DNA from: Thermothielavioides terrestris NRRL 8126
Lineage: Eukaryota; Ascomycota; Sordariomycetes; Sordariales; Chaetomiaceae
Assembly: GCF_000226115.1 (NCBI RefSeq)
Contig: NC_016462.1
Coordinates: 2,852,001-2,916,000, forward strand
Direction of reading: 5' to 3'
Length of the DNA: 64,000 bases
This document shows positions 1 to 13,420 of the stretch, piece after piece (position 1 is the first letter of the stretch; each line of letters begins with the position of its first letter). The position numbers and the translations under genes are program-made. A model generated the notes under the pieces. The model worked only from the letters and a program-made list of their open reading frames with translations. It was not told where the DNA came from and did not search any database.

Positions 1-3000
1 AAAACAGTAGTAGCCTAGGGGCAAGTAGCCTAGGCCCAACATAGACGTAGAGAAAGATATAGAAGGAGACACTTTAATAACCGAGATTAATACGACCTAT
101 ACTGCCCTCGCCTAAAGGGGAGCTAACCAAGGTCGTAGAGGAAAGTAGCAGCAGAAAGGAGAGAAACGTAGTACAAACGCGCTATAGACAAAGTAGATAA
201 ACAACAAAGTATATACTATACGCCAATAGGCTAGAGTCTACATTCGTTACAAGCACTAGGGTTACTTCGTAGCCGCCTATCCCTTCGCCCTAGCTAAGAG
301 GCCAGCTCCTTAGGTCAACATTAACAAGCTAGAGGCCAAGGACTAGATAGAGGAGGACTCCTCCTCTAAAGAAGAGAAGGGAAAAGAGTAGCCCTTATAC
401 AAAGTCTTGTATAGGGGCCAAAAGGACCTAGCCACTTATAGAACAAGTTTACAAAAATTAGAGAGAGAATAGACGAGCCGCTCTTTCTTATCCTAGTTTT
501 CCTAAACTCCTCTAGTTTTATAAATATATAAGTAGATAGTAGGTACTAGAGCTACAGAGCTATTAGCAAAAGAGTATATTAGAGGTTAGGGATTAAGCAA
601 GTAAGTTTACCAACTTCCTATACCCTAGGCATTGCCGTCAAAGGGGTATAAATTACAAAAAAGATTATATATATTGCCTATATTACAATAGACATCGATA
701 GGTAGATAAGCGTTGCTACGTTCTATATAGTCCTAAGGCTAGCCTATAACGTTATATTAGGGCTCCCCTAGATAAACTACTATAGAATTACATTAGACCT
801 TGCTAACAGGGTCCTTACTATCAATTCGCAAAGGGGACTATAGATACGCAAATGCTCCTTATATTAGAAGCAAACTAACACTACCCTAATTATAAGTATA
901 GTATTTACAGGCCTAGCCTATAGAGTATAGAGGAAGAAGTCTAAAGGGACCTAGGATACATTCCTTGTCATTAATATTCGCGAGATAACCACTATTCTAG
1001 GAGTAGCTATCTCCTAGCCCAAGGACGAGCTAGACCCGAAGGTCGCTCTACCAAAGGAGCTACATAATTTCACCAACCTCTTCAACAAAGAAAAGGCAAA
1101 TAGCCTACCTCCCTATCAAAGGGAAGCCAACTATTATATCCGCCTTAAGACAGACCTAGACAAAAAGCCTCCCAAGCTCCCTTAGAGTCCCTTATACAAT
1201 ATACTAAGGGACTACCTTTTAAAGATTTAAAAGTAGGTTGTAGACCTAATAGATAAGGGGTAAATCTAGGTAAGCTCCTTATTAGTAGCTGCCCTAGTCC
1301 TCCTTATAAAGAAGCTAAAAGGAGGATAGAGGTTCTACATAGACTACTAAGCCCTAAATAAGATTACTAAGCAAGACTAATACCTACTCCCCCTTATTAA
1401 AGAGACTCTTCGGTCCCTAGCCAAGGCTAAATAGCTTATAAAGCTAGACATTAAAGCTACATTCCACTATATTCAAATAGCCAAAGGGGATAAGCACCTT
1501 ATAGCGTTTTATACAAAGTTCAAGCTATTCGAGTAGCTAGTCTACCCCTTTAGGCTTATAGATACCCTTACAACATTCTAAAGATATATCAACAACGCCC
1601 TCGGTCTAACGCTAGGAGACTATATAACAGTATACCTTAACAATGTCTTAGTATACTCTAGCAGAAGCTAGAAGGACTATATAAGGAAGATACACAAAGT
1701 CCTCCAAAGACTTAGAGACGTAGGCCTCAACCTAGACCTTAAGAAATATATATTCGTAGTAAAAGAAGTCAAGTACCTAAGCTATATCGTAGAGGCAGGA
1801 GTCTACGTCCGTCCTAACCCTAAGAAGATTAGAGCTATCTATAAGTAGGAGGCGCTTTATAGAGTCTAAAGAGTATAGAGCTTCCTTAGATTTACAAATT
1901 TCTATCGCAACTTCATCCCCAACTTCTCTAAAAAGGCAGCCCCATTAACACGCCTTACCTACAAGAACGTTCCTTTCCACTAAGGCAAAGAAGAATAAGA
2001 TGCCTTCAACGCGCTTAAGGCTACGTTTATATCAGAGCTAATCCTTGCCTAGTAGAATTCTAAAAGAGAGACGATTATAGAAGCAGACTATTTTAGCACA
2101 ACACTCAACAGATATTTGTCCTAATAGGGAAAGGACAGGGTTCTCTACCCTATAGCCTACTACTCTACAAAACTAAGCCTTACTAAACGCAACTATACTA
2201 TCTACAATAAAGAGCTATTAGCCATTATCTCCTACCTCAAAGTATAGTTAGCAAAGCTTTAAAGTATAGTAGCCCCCTTCACTATCCTAACCAATTACAA
2301 GAACCTTAAATATTTCTCCTAGCTATACCTAATTAGCGAACAACAGGCCTAATAGGCAGAGACGCTCTCCCTATTCAACTTCGAGCTAAAGTACTAACCA
2401 AGGTACTAGGCCTTATATCCTAATACACTCTCTTAACGTAAATAGGACAAGCCTAAGGATAGCCAATGTATCGCTTAGCTACTTCCCCTAATCAAGGTAT
2501 ACTAGACTAGTGTATAGGAGGAGGCTAGGCTACCTATAGGAGAGACGCTCTTCGAGGACAAGCAGTTAGCCGCCCTATAGGACAAGGGTATCGTCGAAGA
2601 CGAATACTATATTCACCGGCTCTAGGCTATATATAATAGGGCTTGGAAGTTCTTAAAGGAGGCGAATACAATATAGACCTAGATTATAAACTACTCCCTC
2701 AATATATAAAGCGTACTCTTGTTCTATAGCTAGCTCTAGCTCCCTATATAGGAGCCCCTAACTACTACAATCATTTAGCAGATCTATAACTTAACTATAT
2801 CAAAGTACCTAGGCTATAATAGGCTATTTAAAATGCTCTAGAAGGATTATCATTAGGACCTTATATCGTTTAACGCAAAGCGGTTTATTAGGAACTACAA
2901 CCAGTGCCATTAGAGCAAGATCTCTAAATAGTTACGCCAAAGGCTCTTATAGCCCTTGCCTATTCCTAACCGCTTCTAGAAACAGATCTCCATTAACTTT

Positions 3001-4140
3001 ATAATCGACCTCCCTACAAAGAACAAAGAGGCGCCTCACTACCTTATAGTAATCATTAACCGCCTTTCCAAATATATACAGCTCAAGGCTATATATTCGA
3101 TAGGGGCAAAGGAGTACGCTCTACGATTCTACAACGTCTAGTAGCGCTTTTATAGGTTCCTAACCTAGATTATAACCGACCGTAGATCAGATTAGCTAAA
3201 TAGGTTCTAGACTACACTTTATAAAGCAGTAGGGGTAGAATAGCTTTTATCGACCTCTTACTATCCCTAAATAGACAGGGGTACAAAGCAAGTTAATCAA
3301 GAAGTATAGACGATCCTCTAGATCTTCATCTCCTTTATATAGTATAACTAGCCTAAGCACCTCCTAGCCTACTAATTTATACTCAACAATAGGGACTCGT
3401 CTATAACCGGGGTAAGCCCGAACTACCTCCTCTACAAATTCGATATAAGTCCTATATAGCTTATTACAATCTCGACAGTGCCTATAGCGTCTCTAGAGAA
3501 TTACGTTACCCAGTTCCTACGCTACCTAAAGGAGGGTATAGAGTAGATATAGGCCGTTATTGTATATATATAGCAACGGTAGTAGGCGAACGTAAACCGC
3601 TCCTACCGCCTAGCTAAGCGGTTTAAAGTAGAGGATAAGGTATAGCTCTCTCTATATAATATAAAGATGAACCGCTCTAACAAAAAGCTCAACTAGCTAA
3701 ATGCCAAGTACAAAGTAGTTGTAATACCTACTCCTTTAACAGTAACACTCAACGTACTACGTAGCCTATACCCAACCTTCTATATTAACCTAGTCGAGCA
3801 AATAGCCTCTAATCTGCTCCCTTTGTAGAAGGTTATAGATAAACGACTAAACCCTATATAGGTTATATCGAAGGAGGGTATCCCCTAGCAAGAGTATAGG
3901 GTAGAGGCGATTCTTAAGGCTTAAAACGCAAAGGGGAAAGGGAAGAACTACAATATATACGTTAAGTAGGTAGGTTACAACAAACCTATATAGAAGCCCC
4001 TAGAGAACTTCTTAAACACCATCACACTCAACGAGTTTAAATAGAAATAGAGAGATGTACAATACAACGATAGGCCAGTGTTGAACAGGAGGCAAAAGGG
4101 AAAACGTTATATTTATATACTAACTACCCTATAAGAAATG
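1..4140 (+). mobile_element. RIP-decayed Ty3/gypsy retrotransposon with chromodomain (5' end outside window)
   Basis: Forward-strand translation gives a pol polyprotein riddled with TAG/TAA stops, many at positions where the family has Trp (TGG to TAG). Order seen: end of the aspartic protease with an ILGLP motif near 750; reverse transcriptase about 1180-1900 (PLPLIKETLRSLAKAK near 1400; the YLDDV active site reads YLNNV near 1635); RNase H about 1950-2420; integrase zinc region to about 2930 with one Cys changed to Tyr; integrase core from about 2990 (NFIIDLP, then a TD near 3178); chromodomain about 3880-4020 (EYRVEAILKA, YVKWVGY). This is the canonical order of fungal chromoviruses. No intact ORF remains. 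Gag should lie at 1-600 but I cannot recognise it, and I cannot delimit LTRs. Identification to Ty3/gypsy is secure; the clade is inferred from the chromodomain. Confidence 0.9.
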
Positions 4141-6420
4141 ACAACAATAGAACAGACATAGCTCAGCAGTACCACTAGGCATATAGTCACCTCAACACAT
4201 TTAGCTACAGCTTTATTACAAAAGAACAATAAAAAAAATATAAGTATAGAGGGGGCCTAACGTACCAACTAAGTCTCCTTCCTCAGATATAGATAGTCCT
4301 CTAGCCTTACCCTAGCGTCAACCCTACAATACTATAGGATACCTAGGCACAAACTAATAGGAGGCAAGGTCGATAGCTAATGTATTACCTACTCTAGAAT
4401 CTTTAAAGCAGGGTAAAGGCGGATATCAAAATTGCTATAGCTACTCCAATCAGTAGGTTAGTTCAACAGAGGGTCGAGGCGTAAGATAAAGTAGGAACAA
4501 GGCTACAACAAGAGACAGGGCCGTCTCTAGCCCTACTCTATAGCCTTTTTATCTCTAAATAGCACTAGGTCGCTAGTAAGCAAATACTTAGCACCCTCAT
4601 CCAACGACAAAAGCACCTCTACAATTAACTATCTATTAGACCTACTAGGGGTCTAGAGAAGGGGATTAGTATATTCGCAACGAATATAGGCAAAGTTCTT
4701 AGTAGAAGAGGATAGACTATACTAAGGATATAAGACAAATAGAACCAAGGCAGTATCGCGCCTAATAGGAGTTGTGCTATAGCCGCCTTACAAAGAGGGG
4801 CTAGACTACAGTGAACTTAAAATATAGTTAACAAGACAGTTATTAGTATTAACGACTATCGTAATAACGTTGACCAAATAACGTATTTTACGCTAATAGG
4901 CTTCCTCGTTATTTATTAGACGATAAGTTAAATAGGCAGCTAGTTAGATAGAGGGGTCTAAGGAAAAGGCAAGCGGGTTATAGGGTACTAAAGCCCTATA
5001 GTAGCTCAGTATAGTAGGAGAGGCAACTAGGGTCTAGGGGACAGTGTAAGTCGGGGTCTACTTAGTAGCGGACAAAGGGAGCAGTGCCAGCTAAGCAAGA
5101 ACATAGTACGCTTGTACATTGTTAAAAGCGGTCTAAAAAGACTATACCAACTTCTAGAATTCACACTTAAATACTATATAGCAGGCAGGCTATAAGCTTA
5201 TCTTCTTCTAAACAAGGGTCTCGATAGCCTAGCCTATATTATACACCTTAAGGATTTTCTTTAGACTAGACCGAAGGTAGAGGTTTATTGCCTACAACGC
5301 AGAGTCCTACTTATATATCGTATAGGCCCTCCAACATTCTTCGCAGGATTTGCCACAGCTAGGTATACATTCGACCTTAGTGCCACTAAGAAAGTAAGCA
5401 ACACATTGTATATAGAACTCTCCCTTGTCGGAGAGCAGTTCGTTCTCTTCGTCGTCGGAGTCTCCCTCGACAACGAACCTGCCAATCAACAGTTTATCGT
5501 TCTTCTAACAGTTATTTTAGTTCTATAGCGTCGTAGTTAGCAAGTAACTTAGGTCTATAACAAGGTTATCTAGAAGCACTTACATTATAGTCTTCATTGT
5601 TATCGCTACCAAGATAGCGGCCTACGCCTCTACCTCTAAGAGAAGCAATAGCGACTAATATTTTAGCGATCCTATATATAAATGTAGTAGACAAGTTTTA
5701 GAAACCATATCGCTATCGAGGTAGAGGACAAAGAGGTTCTAGCTAGAGCTAAAGCGAAAATAAGCAATACGTACAAAGATATAGACAAACGTAAAATAGG
5801 AATATAGGAGGAGAGGAACGTATATAAGGCGGGATAGGGGGACAATGTCGACGTACAAAGAGGAGAGAGAACAGATCATAGAAGAGGAGGGGGATACGTA
5901 CATTAGGTATAGGAGGGGAATATAGGGAAGTCAGGTTGTATAAGGAGAGGGGTTTAAATAGCAACGTATAGGGTTGAATCGTATACAATCTATAGGTATA
6001 CCCAGTATAGCGCTATTGCTCTATATAAACGTATAAGGCGAGGAAGAGGCTAATTAGCAACTTACTAAAGCGATATAAATAAATAACTCAAGCCTAGGCA
6101 ACAAGACGGCTATAAACAGCAAGGCCTTAGCAAGCAACTACACCGAACCTAGACTACGCTCAATGCTTGATAGCGTTGTATATACCCTAGCTCGACCACC
6201 TAGCGGGGCGAAGGGGGTATATTATAGACTAGGCTATACCTAGGCTAGGTATATAGGGCTGCACCTAAGATCTACAATAGCCCTAGGGCAGACCTATAGC
6301 AGGCCCGCCTTACGCCTAGAATAACGTCGGTCTAAACCCACTTCGCAAGCCTCTAAAAAACTCTATATACAAGGACCGTAGCCTATACTTCTCCTTTTTC
6401 CTTTTCTTTAAAGTAGTTAA
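4141..6420. repeat. AT-rich mutated repeat DNA, element type not recognised
   Basis: This stretch between the two retrotransposons has the same TpA-rich, TAG-rich composition. It carries no reading frame that I can match to pol. The only protein-like signal is the minus-strand remnant listed at 5285-5489. It may contain LTRs or a third element, but I could not find a direct repeat pair by eye. Confidence 0.55.
5285..5489 (-). pseudogene. Remnant of an unknown repeat-encoded ORF with Cys-rich knuckle
   Basis: A minus-strand frame reads an acidic stretch (EGDSDDEENELL) followed by KVECIPSCGKSCEECWRAY. The C-x3-C-x4-C-x2-C spacing could be a degenerate zinc-knuckle-like site. The frame closes at a TAG and the same frame continues downstream (to about 5150) with several stops at likely Trp or Gln codons. 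It resembles short Cys-rich proteins found in fungal repeats, but I cannot name a family. The orientation is opposite to the flanking pol remnants, so it probably belongs to a separate element. Confidence 0.35.
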
Positions 6421-6429
6421 ATAGAACAT

Positions 6430-9400
6430 CGTACGCTTATCTGCAGACGCTATAAGGCTAGCACGTTATAGGCTATTTCACTATAACAGTCAACGTTATT
6501 AAAGGTTTAGAAGCAAAACTATTAATTAGAACTAACTTTATAATCTATAACAGAGTAAAGATTGACCTCAACACATCAACCTATTACTTCTAGTCTATTT
6601 ACAATATAAAGGTAAAAGTATATATAGAGTAGAGAAGGACAATCTAAAAGGTGAAAGCTACGAATATAGTGACAGTTGTACCTATAATTAAATACCTAAT
6701 TAAGACTATATTCAAGCCTATAGGCACCGATAACGGCAATATAGGTAGCTAGATATATAAGCTTTACTTCGTTTTATATATTGAAGGTATACTAGACGCT
6801 ATTATAGATATAAAGAGTATATATTAGGCTGTTATAAAGAATAACACCGCTCGCCCAATCACCATTGTCGAAGGATAGCGCATTAGACACCTTATCTAGC
6901 ATAGCCTAGAGGAGGATATCTAGGCAATGGTATAGAACCTTATACAGTAGACCTAGAATAATATTATAGACAACAAATATATATAGATAACAACGACCAA
7001 GCAATAGGAGCTAAGCGGTAAGGAACCAGTGACAAAGACGCTAACAGAGGATAAGTATAAGCTACCTACTAAGCAGGAGTTCTATATACTATCCTATAGC
7101 ATTGAGAAACTAGACGACATTCCTTATATCAAGTTAGTAGCAAAGGTAAGCGTTTATAGTAGGGACCAATGGTATATAGAAGAAATAAAGGCACTACTAG
7201 ACAAGTATAACGTCTTCTATAACTATAGCATTGTCCCTATACTAGAGGATTAGAAGATAAGAATCTTGCTTATCGATAGATAGTAAAATCAGCTTAAGCC
7301 TATTCGGATCTACCTACTAAGCACTAAGGACTAAGCGATCGTCGACGAAGAATATAACAAACTATATACGTAAAGAAAGATAGATTTTATAGACTAGCCA
7401 ACTCCTATCGTTTGCCTAGTCTTCGTAGTCTACTATACAGTTGCTAGAAAAACAAAAGGCAGAGCTATCGTAGATCTCTAGCCCCTAAATACATTAGTAG
7501 TACCAGATATATACCTATTGCCTAACTAAGACGACATTATAAATATAATAATAGGCAATACAATCTTTATAGCATTGGACGCTTCTAGATTTTTCTTCTA
7601 GCTCCCTGTTATAGAAGAACATTGTGACTATATAGTGGTTATTAGTCCTAGAGGTTTAGAACGCTTAAACGTTGTACTAATGAAATTTAAAAACTTACTA
7701 GCTTTTGCTTAGCGTTTTATAGACCACTTATTCTATAAGTATAAACACTTTATATATACCTATATCAACAATATTATTATTGCTAGTAAGAGTATAAAGG
7801 AATACCTTAAATACGTTAAGACGGTTCTTAACATTCTTAACAAAGTATACGTTTATATTTCAGTAGAGAAATCCTTTATAGCCTACCTATCAGTAAGACT
7901 TCTTAGCTATATAGTCAATGGCGAAGGAGTAGCTAAGATAGACAATAGGATTACTATATTTAAGAAGCTCAAGTTTCCTAATACCCTAGAGACCTTAGAG
8001 CAGTACCTAGGTATAGCCGGATAGCTATATAAAGGTATCCTATAGTATATAGCGAAGGTATAGCCCTTATAGGACTATAAGACTAAGCTCTTTACCTAAG
8101 GGAGAGTAAATGGAGATCTTCCTATCGTTAAGTCGAAGAACACTAAGAAAGTATTTACCTTAAACACTAAATTCGAGCCTATACCAATAGAACTAGAGTC
8201 CTTTAAATTGCTATAGGAACACCTATATAAGTAGTACTTCCTATATTATTACTACCCTAATAAACCGCTATTTATTAAGCTTAATATAAATAGTAAAGGA
8301 TATAGAGCAATTATCTTTCAACTCTATAATAAATAGAACGGCATTAGTATCCCTAGCTAGGACATCTTAAATAGCGAGATCTAGCCTATTATATTCCTAT
8401 TTTAATTGACCTCCAATATAGAAAGGAAGTATAGGAGTATAGAAGTAGAAGTCGCCACTATCGTTTAAGCAGTTAGGAAACTCCGAAAGATAGTACAGTT
8501 AAACTAATACCTAGTAAATATCTTAATAGACTACGTAGCGACCAAAGGCATTATAAAGTATATATCTCTAGCTACTATAGACCTTATAAAAGCTAACCTA
8601 AAGCTCGTCAACGCAACGAACTAGCTATCCTAGTTCGACCTTAACATTTTCTATATACTAGGAAAGCTCAACGTTATACTAGACGCCTTATTATAACTAC
8701 CGACCTTCGAGGAGGACGCCCTTAACGAAACCTAAGACACTACTAACGAACTAGAGGACATTTAGTCCGCTACTTAGATCGACACTAAGGAATACTACGT
8801 TGTAGACACTAATATCTTCGAGCTAGTCATTAGTAACGAGTTTAAAGCTAAACTAGTTGCAGCTTACTTTAACGACTATAGATATAATAAGATTATTAGG
8901 AATCTCTATAATATAGAAGAATAAGCTAAGGAGATCGCTAAGTAAAAAGAATATAAAGAGTAAAAAGGGGAGCTATAAAGAAAGTAGCACTAAAAGCTAT
9001 AGATTAGGCCCTATAAGCTAAAAGATAGGCTTCTCTACTACGTCGACTATAAAGAAGCAAAGAAGCTCTATATCCCTAGTAGCTATATCAAAGACATTTT
9101 TATTATTGTATATAATAATACTTACTACTTTGGTATAGACAATATAATAGCAAGTCTCTCTATGTTCGCCTTCAGCTAGAAGCGCTAGATAATATATAAG
9201 TATGTCTAGCACTACCCGATATATAGAGAGAACTAGACTTTAAGAGAACCGAAGCCTAGAGACCTTTAGCCAATTTGGACACTGCTATAGCCTTTCTATA
9301 CTATCGCTATAGATTTTATTGTCGGTTTACCTACTATACTCTCTAAAGGGATACTGTAGTCAATAAAGAAGTACCTAATCCTCAACGCTATATATACTAT

Positions 9401-10560
9401 TACCTATAAGTTTAGTAAAAAAAAGCTTCTTATAGCTAGAAACGACAAAATGTTAGTAGAGGAATAGGCAGTTATAATCCTTAGGGCATTAACGTATATA
9501 GATTAGGGACTCCTAGCGTAAATTATTAGTAATAGAGACCCTAAGTTCACCTTTGACCTATAGAAAGAAATCTTTTATATCTTAGATATCAACCTCCTTT
9601 TCTCGATAGCTTATTACCCTTAGATAGACGGTTAGTTAGAAAGGACGAACTAGACAATAGAAATCACTATCTGTATAGAAGCTATAGAGAAACTAGGAAC
9701 GCTATAGCCTCTACTTCTCTCTATATTATAGTATAACCTCAACAATATACTTATAATCACCATTGGAAAATCGCTAAACAAGTTGGTATATAGCTTTAAA
9801 CTACGCTCTATCCTAGATATACTTTACTATAAAAAGGGTATTGTTACCTTCGCCAAAGCTATTAATATCCTTAGATAGTAGTATTAAGAGGAAGTAGTGG
9901 AATAGATCGATTATATAAGCGCTATTGCAAAGATATATTATAACGACAAGTATATACCTACTAAGTTCAAAGTAGGAGATACTATTTACCTACAACTATA
10001 CAATGGATACTATCTCCTAAGAAAGCCTAAACGAAAGTGGTTACTATAGTAGACAAGACTATTTAAGATTGTCTATAAAATCGATAGGAACGTCTACGAG
10101 CTTGACTTCCTATCTAGTTGGAAAGTCTATCCTATAGTTTTAGTTTCCTAGTTATAGAAACTAGATTAGGGGAAAGACCCCTTTAGCTATAATATAGAAC
10201 CCCCTAGCCCTATAATCGTTGATAGAGATGAGCATTAGGAAGTTGAGAGAATCGTATAACGATATATTATCTAGAGAAATAGGAGACTAAAGGTCAAGTA
10301 TCTAGTATAATAAAAAGGATATACTGCTAAGGACAATTGGTAGATTCTATATATTTAGCTAGTTGACGGCGCTAAAGAACTTGTCGAGGAGTATAAGAGA
10401 GCTTATCCTATCGACTAGGAGAAGGAATACTATAACAAAGGTATCGCTATTAAAGAGTAGGAACTAGTAACAGAGATTCCCTAGTCCTAGAACAAAATTG
10501 TTATCGAGCTACTATAGAGGAAGGGTAGCGACTAGTAATAGCTATATTGTTGCTAACTTT
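6430..10560 (+). mobile_element. Second RIP-decayed Ty3/gypsy retrotransposon with chromodomain
   Basis: A second, distinct pol polyprotein lies on the forward strand, again full of TAG stops. A protease-like start lies near 6490 (GLEAKLLI). Reverse transcriptase spans about 7230-8080, with GRAIVDL, PLNTLVVPD and a YINNI in place of the YxDD active site near 7760. RNase H lies about 8180-8700. The integrase spans about 8990-10,060, with DFIVGLP near 9310 and SNRDPKF near 9530. A chromodomain follows at about 10,230-10,400 (VKYLV, KGYTAKDN). Its RT differs from the element at 1-4140, so these are two families and not two copies. A stretch at 7029-7253 stays open for 74 codons by chance. LTR ends are not resolved. 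Confidence 0.88.
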
Positions 10561-11189
10561 CTTTTTCCTTTTCCTATTTCCCTCTCTTCCTTTTATTCGT
10601 TTATACTTTCCTTAACAGGATATATTCGCTTTAGTATATCTATTACCGTTATACTACCACTAGATATATAAGTACTGTCCTCTATCTTATAGATCTTCTT
10701 TTCTCTTCTTTTACTCTATATTTAAACAATACTACCACTTTTAGTTATAAAACTATAGTCATTTAGTTTGTTAAACACTCTACTTATCCTAGTTTTCCTA
10801 TATATAGATTTGCTATTAGCCTTAACCTATAAATAGTTAGAGAGAGCTATCCTATTGCTATAAAGGCATAGGGCTTTAAGCTTTAAAGGTAAAATTTTCT
10901 ATTCACTAGCTACCGCTAGATAACAATATTGTTCGTTAGCTATAGTCGCTATACCATTGTTTTTATTTACTTCTAGAATAGCTCAACGTAAGCTATTACA
11001 ATTTTCTTTCTCTTTGTATATCACCCTTAGTATATCTATTTCCTACAATACTTCTATATTGCAATCTATTATATCTATTATATAATCAATTGTCAAGCAT
11101 TTTCTATATTAAACTATATATATTTGTATAAGTAGCCGTCTATTAGTATACGCTTATACTATAGTTATAACCTAAGACAATTTGCTATA
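10561..11189. repeat. AT-rich noncoding DNA after the second retrotransposon, possible LTR
   Basis: This T-rich stretch starts with a pyrimidine run (tttctttttccttttcc) and contains no protein-like frame. Its place directly after the chromodomain fits a 3' LTR, but I found no matching copy upstream of 6430, so this is only inference. Confidence 0.3.
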
Positions 11190-13420
11190 TGCTCTTACAA
11201 TACCTATAGCAATGGCGAGACTAACCAAATAGTCGATTCCTCTAACTTTTTAACATTATTAAACAGTAAAGCGTTCGAAGTCGACTATATCGATATTATA
11301 AAAGGAGATATACGACTAGCTTTCGCTATATATAAAATACCTCCTTATAGAAGAAAGACGCTTACTAAAAATCGTATTGCTAGTACCTAGAAAAGAGAGA
11401 GCGCTTACCTCGCTATAAAGCAAGTAGAAGGTATAAAAAAGGTTACTACTAGGCCCAACGTTTCCCTATATACTATAGACAAGCATATAGCCTAGTAAGC
11501 TATAACCGAGTACGTTGCCACTAGAGCTATTCACAATAACGAAATGATAGCTACTAAGAAAGCCGATATAGCTAAGGTGATCTAAAATAGTTTAGAGACT
11601 ATATACAAAGAACAATTATAAACTACCTTAGATCCTATTATAGTCACCGATAGCGAATACAAAGCTATTGAGGATAACAAGGAAATACTCAACACCAATA
11701 TAGCGTAAGAACACCTAGACGCCCTCTTCACTTATAAATATATAGAGGGAGAACAGCCCCTCCAACGTATACCTAGAATCTAGTATCCCAATACCAACAA
11801 CGCTACAACTACCTACGTATAGCGTAAGGAACTTCGATAGGCTATACCTATCTTGTCTAAAGACAAAGCTATAGTAACCGATAACGAATAGGATACCTTA
11901 GACAAGGATATAGCCAATTATATAAATGATAAGGAAGATATAGCTATCGAGCTATATTATATTCTAGAGCTATAAAAGACTTATATATCCTATAGATACT
12001 TTCGCTACTCTATAAAAGCTATAAACAAGTATATCGCTACTATAAGCAAGGCTCTCACTTATATATATATAGATTTCGAGTATAACAAAGAGTATATAGC
12101 TAAACTAGCAACGTAGTTCGCTAAGTTCTATTGTACCGTCCTTAAAAAGGAGTTTAGCAACAAGCTAGCTAACTTCGCTTACAACCTACGTATCTATAGG
12201 ATTAAGGGAATAATTAAAAAGGCCCTCAAAGAGTTCTAGGAGACTAGTATAGTAATAGTAAACCGAATACCAACTATAATCGAAATCCTCGCCTTATAGT
12301 ATATATCACCCAAAGGCGAAGGCAACCTATCTATCAATATAATGTTAATAGAACTTAGCCTCGCCTATTACAACAACGCTAAGGCTATAGACGTAGCAAG
12401 CAGTACTAGTTATATAGTTATAGTAAACAACACTACTATTAAATCCCTTTAAACGGATATAAAGAGTGTATAAGCACTTACTAGAGACCTATTGTAATTT
12501 ATATAGAAGTACCAAACTTATATCAAGGAGGTCGAGAGAACTGCTATAGAATCTACAAAGCGTATTAGCGCTATAGATATAAATAAGAGAGCTAGCTATA
12601 TAGAGCTAGATAGCCTTACCTTCTAAAGCGACCTAGATAATATATACCGTTACTAGACTAGGAAGATTAGCGATATATAGCTAGCCTATAATAAGACTAT
12701 AATAGAACTTCGTTATATAGATAATACGCTCTAAAAGGAGATTGATATTATAATTCGAGTAGCAGTGAACGTATACGACACTGTCTATATAGGACTAACG
12801 TAGCATATATAGGACGTTGAACGCCGTTTATTGGCCCTTAAGCCCTAAGCTACTGCAACAGATATAATAGCTGTTAAAATAGACGTTATAAAGTAGACTG
12901 CTATAACTATCTAAACTATTAGACACTAAGAGCTAGCGCCTAAGGTTAGCTATACTATAACTGTAACGACTATATACTTTACTAAGACTATATAGCCGTC
13001 TACTTAGAATATACCTATCAAAGTACCTATTGCTAAAGCTATACTATCGATTATACTAACAACGCTAGCTAAAACGCTATAAAGCTAGTATAAGGAAAGT
13101 ACCTATTCAACGTCGGAAGCTAAGACGGCCGAAGTTACTGCTACTAAGCGCTAATGTAAGGTAACTATTAACAATAAGGTATAGGAGACGTCGACACATC
13201 CTCCTAAGAAAGTGAAGAAGATACCTATATTCGCTAAGTACAGAATAGTAGCGAAGGTATCTAAGGCGGAAAGAGACGACCCTTATACAAGTAATAGTAT
13301 AGTCAATCTCGACAAATAGGACAAATAAACAGATATATCGTAATAGAGGACTTTGCTATAGACTAGGATAATAGATATAGAAATCCTATATAAGGTATAA
13401 TATAGATTAGTTTTCTTTCC
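11190..13420 (+). pseudogene. Long unrecognised repeat-encoded coding remnant
   Basis: One forward frame reads as a continuous protein-like sequence for about 740 codons when the many TAG codons are disregarded. It is rich in Lys, Ile, Glu and Ala (for example KIPPYRRKTLTKNRIAST near 11,330), with a basic tail near 13,200 (HPPKKVKKIPIFAKYR). That it keeps one frame with stops mainly at TAG argues for a former ORF mutated by point changes only. I see no RT, integrase or transposase motifs. It could be a gag-like or accessory protein of a neighbouring element, or the protein of an unrelated repeat. Function is unknown. Confidence 0.5.

Noticed and set aside
7029..7253. 74-codon ORF in the second retrotransposon
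   Set aside because: Starts with GTG and is simply a stretch of the decayed pol frame without a stop.
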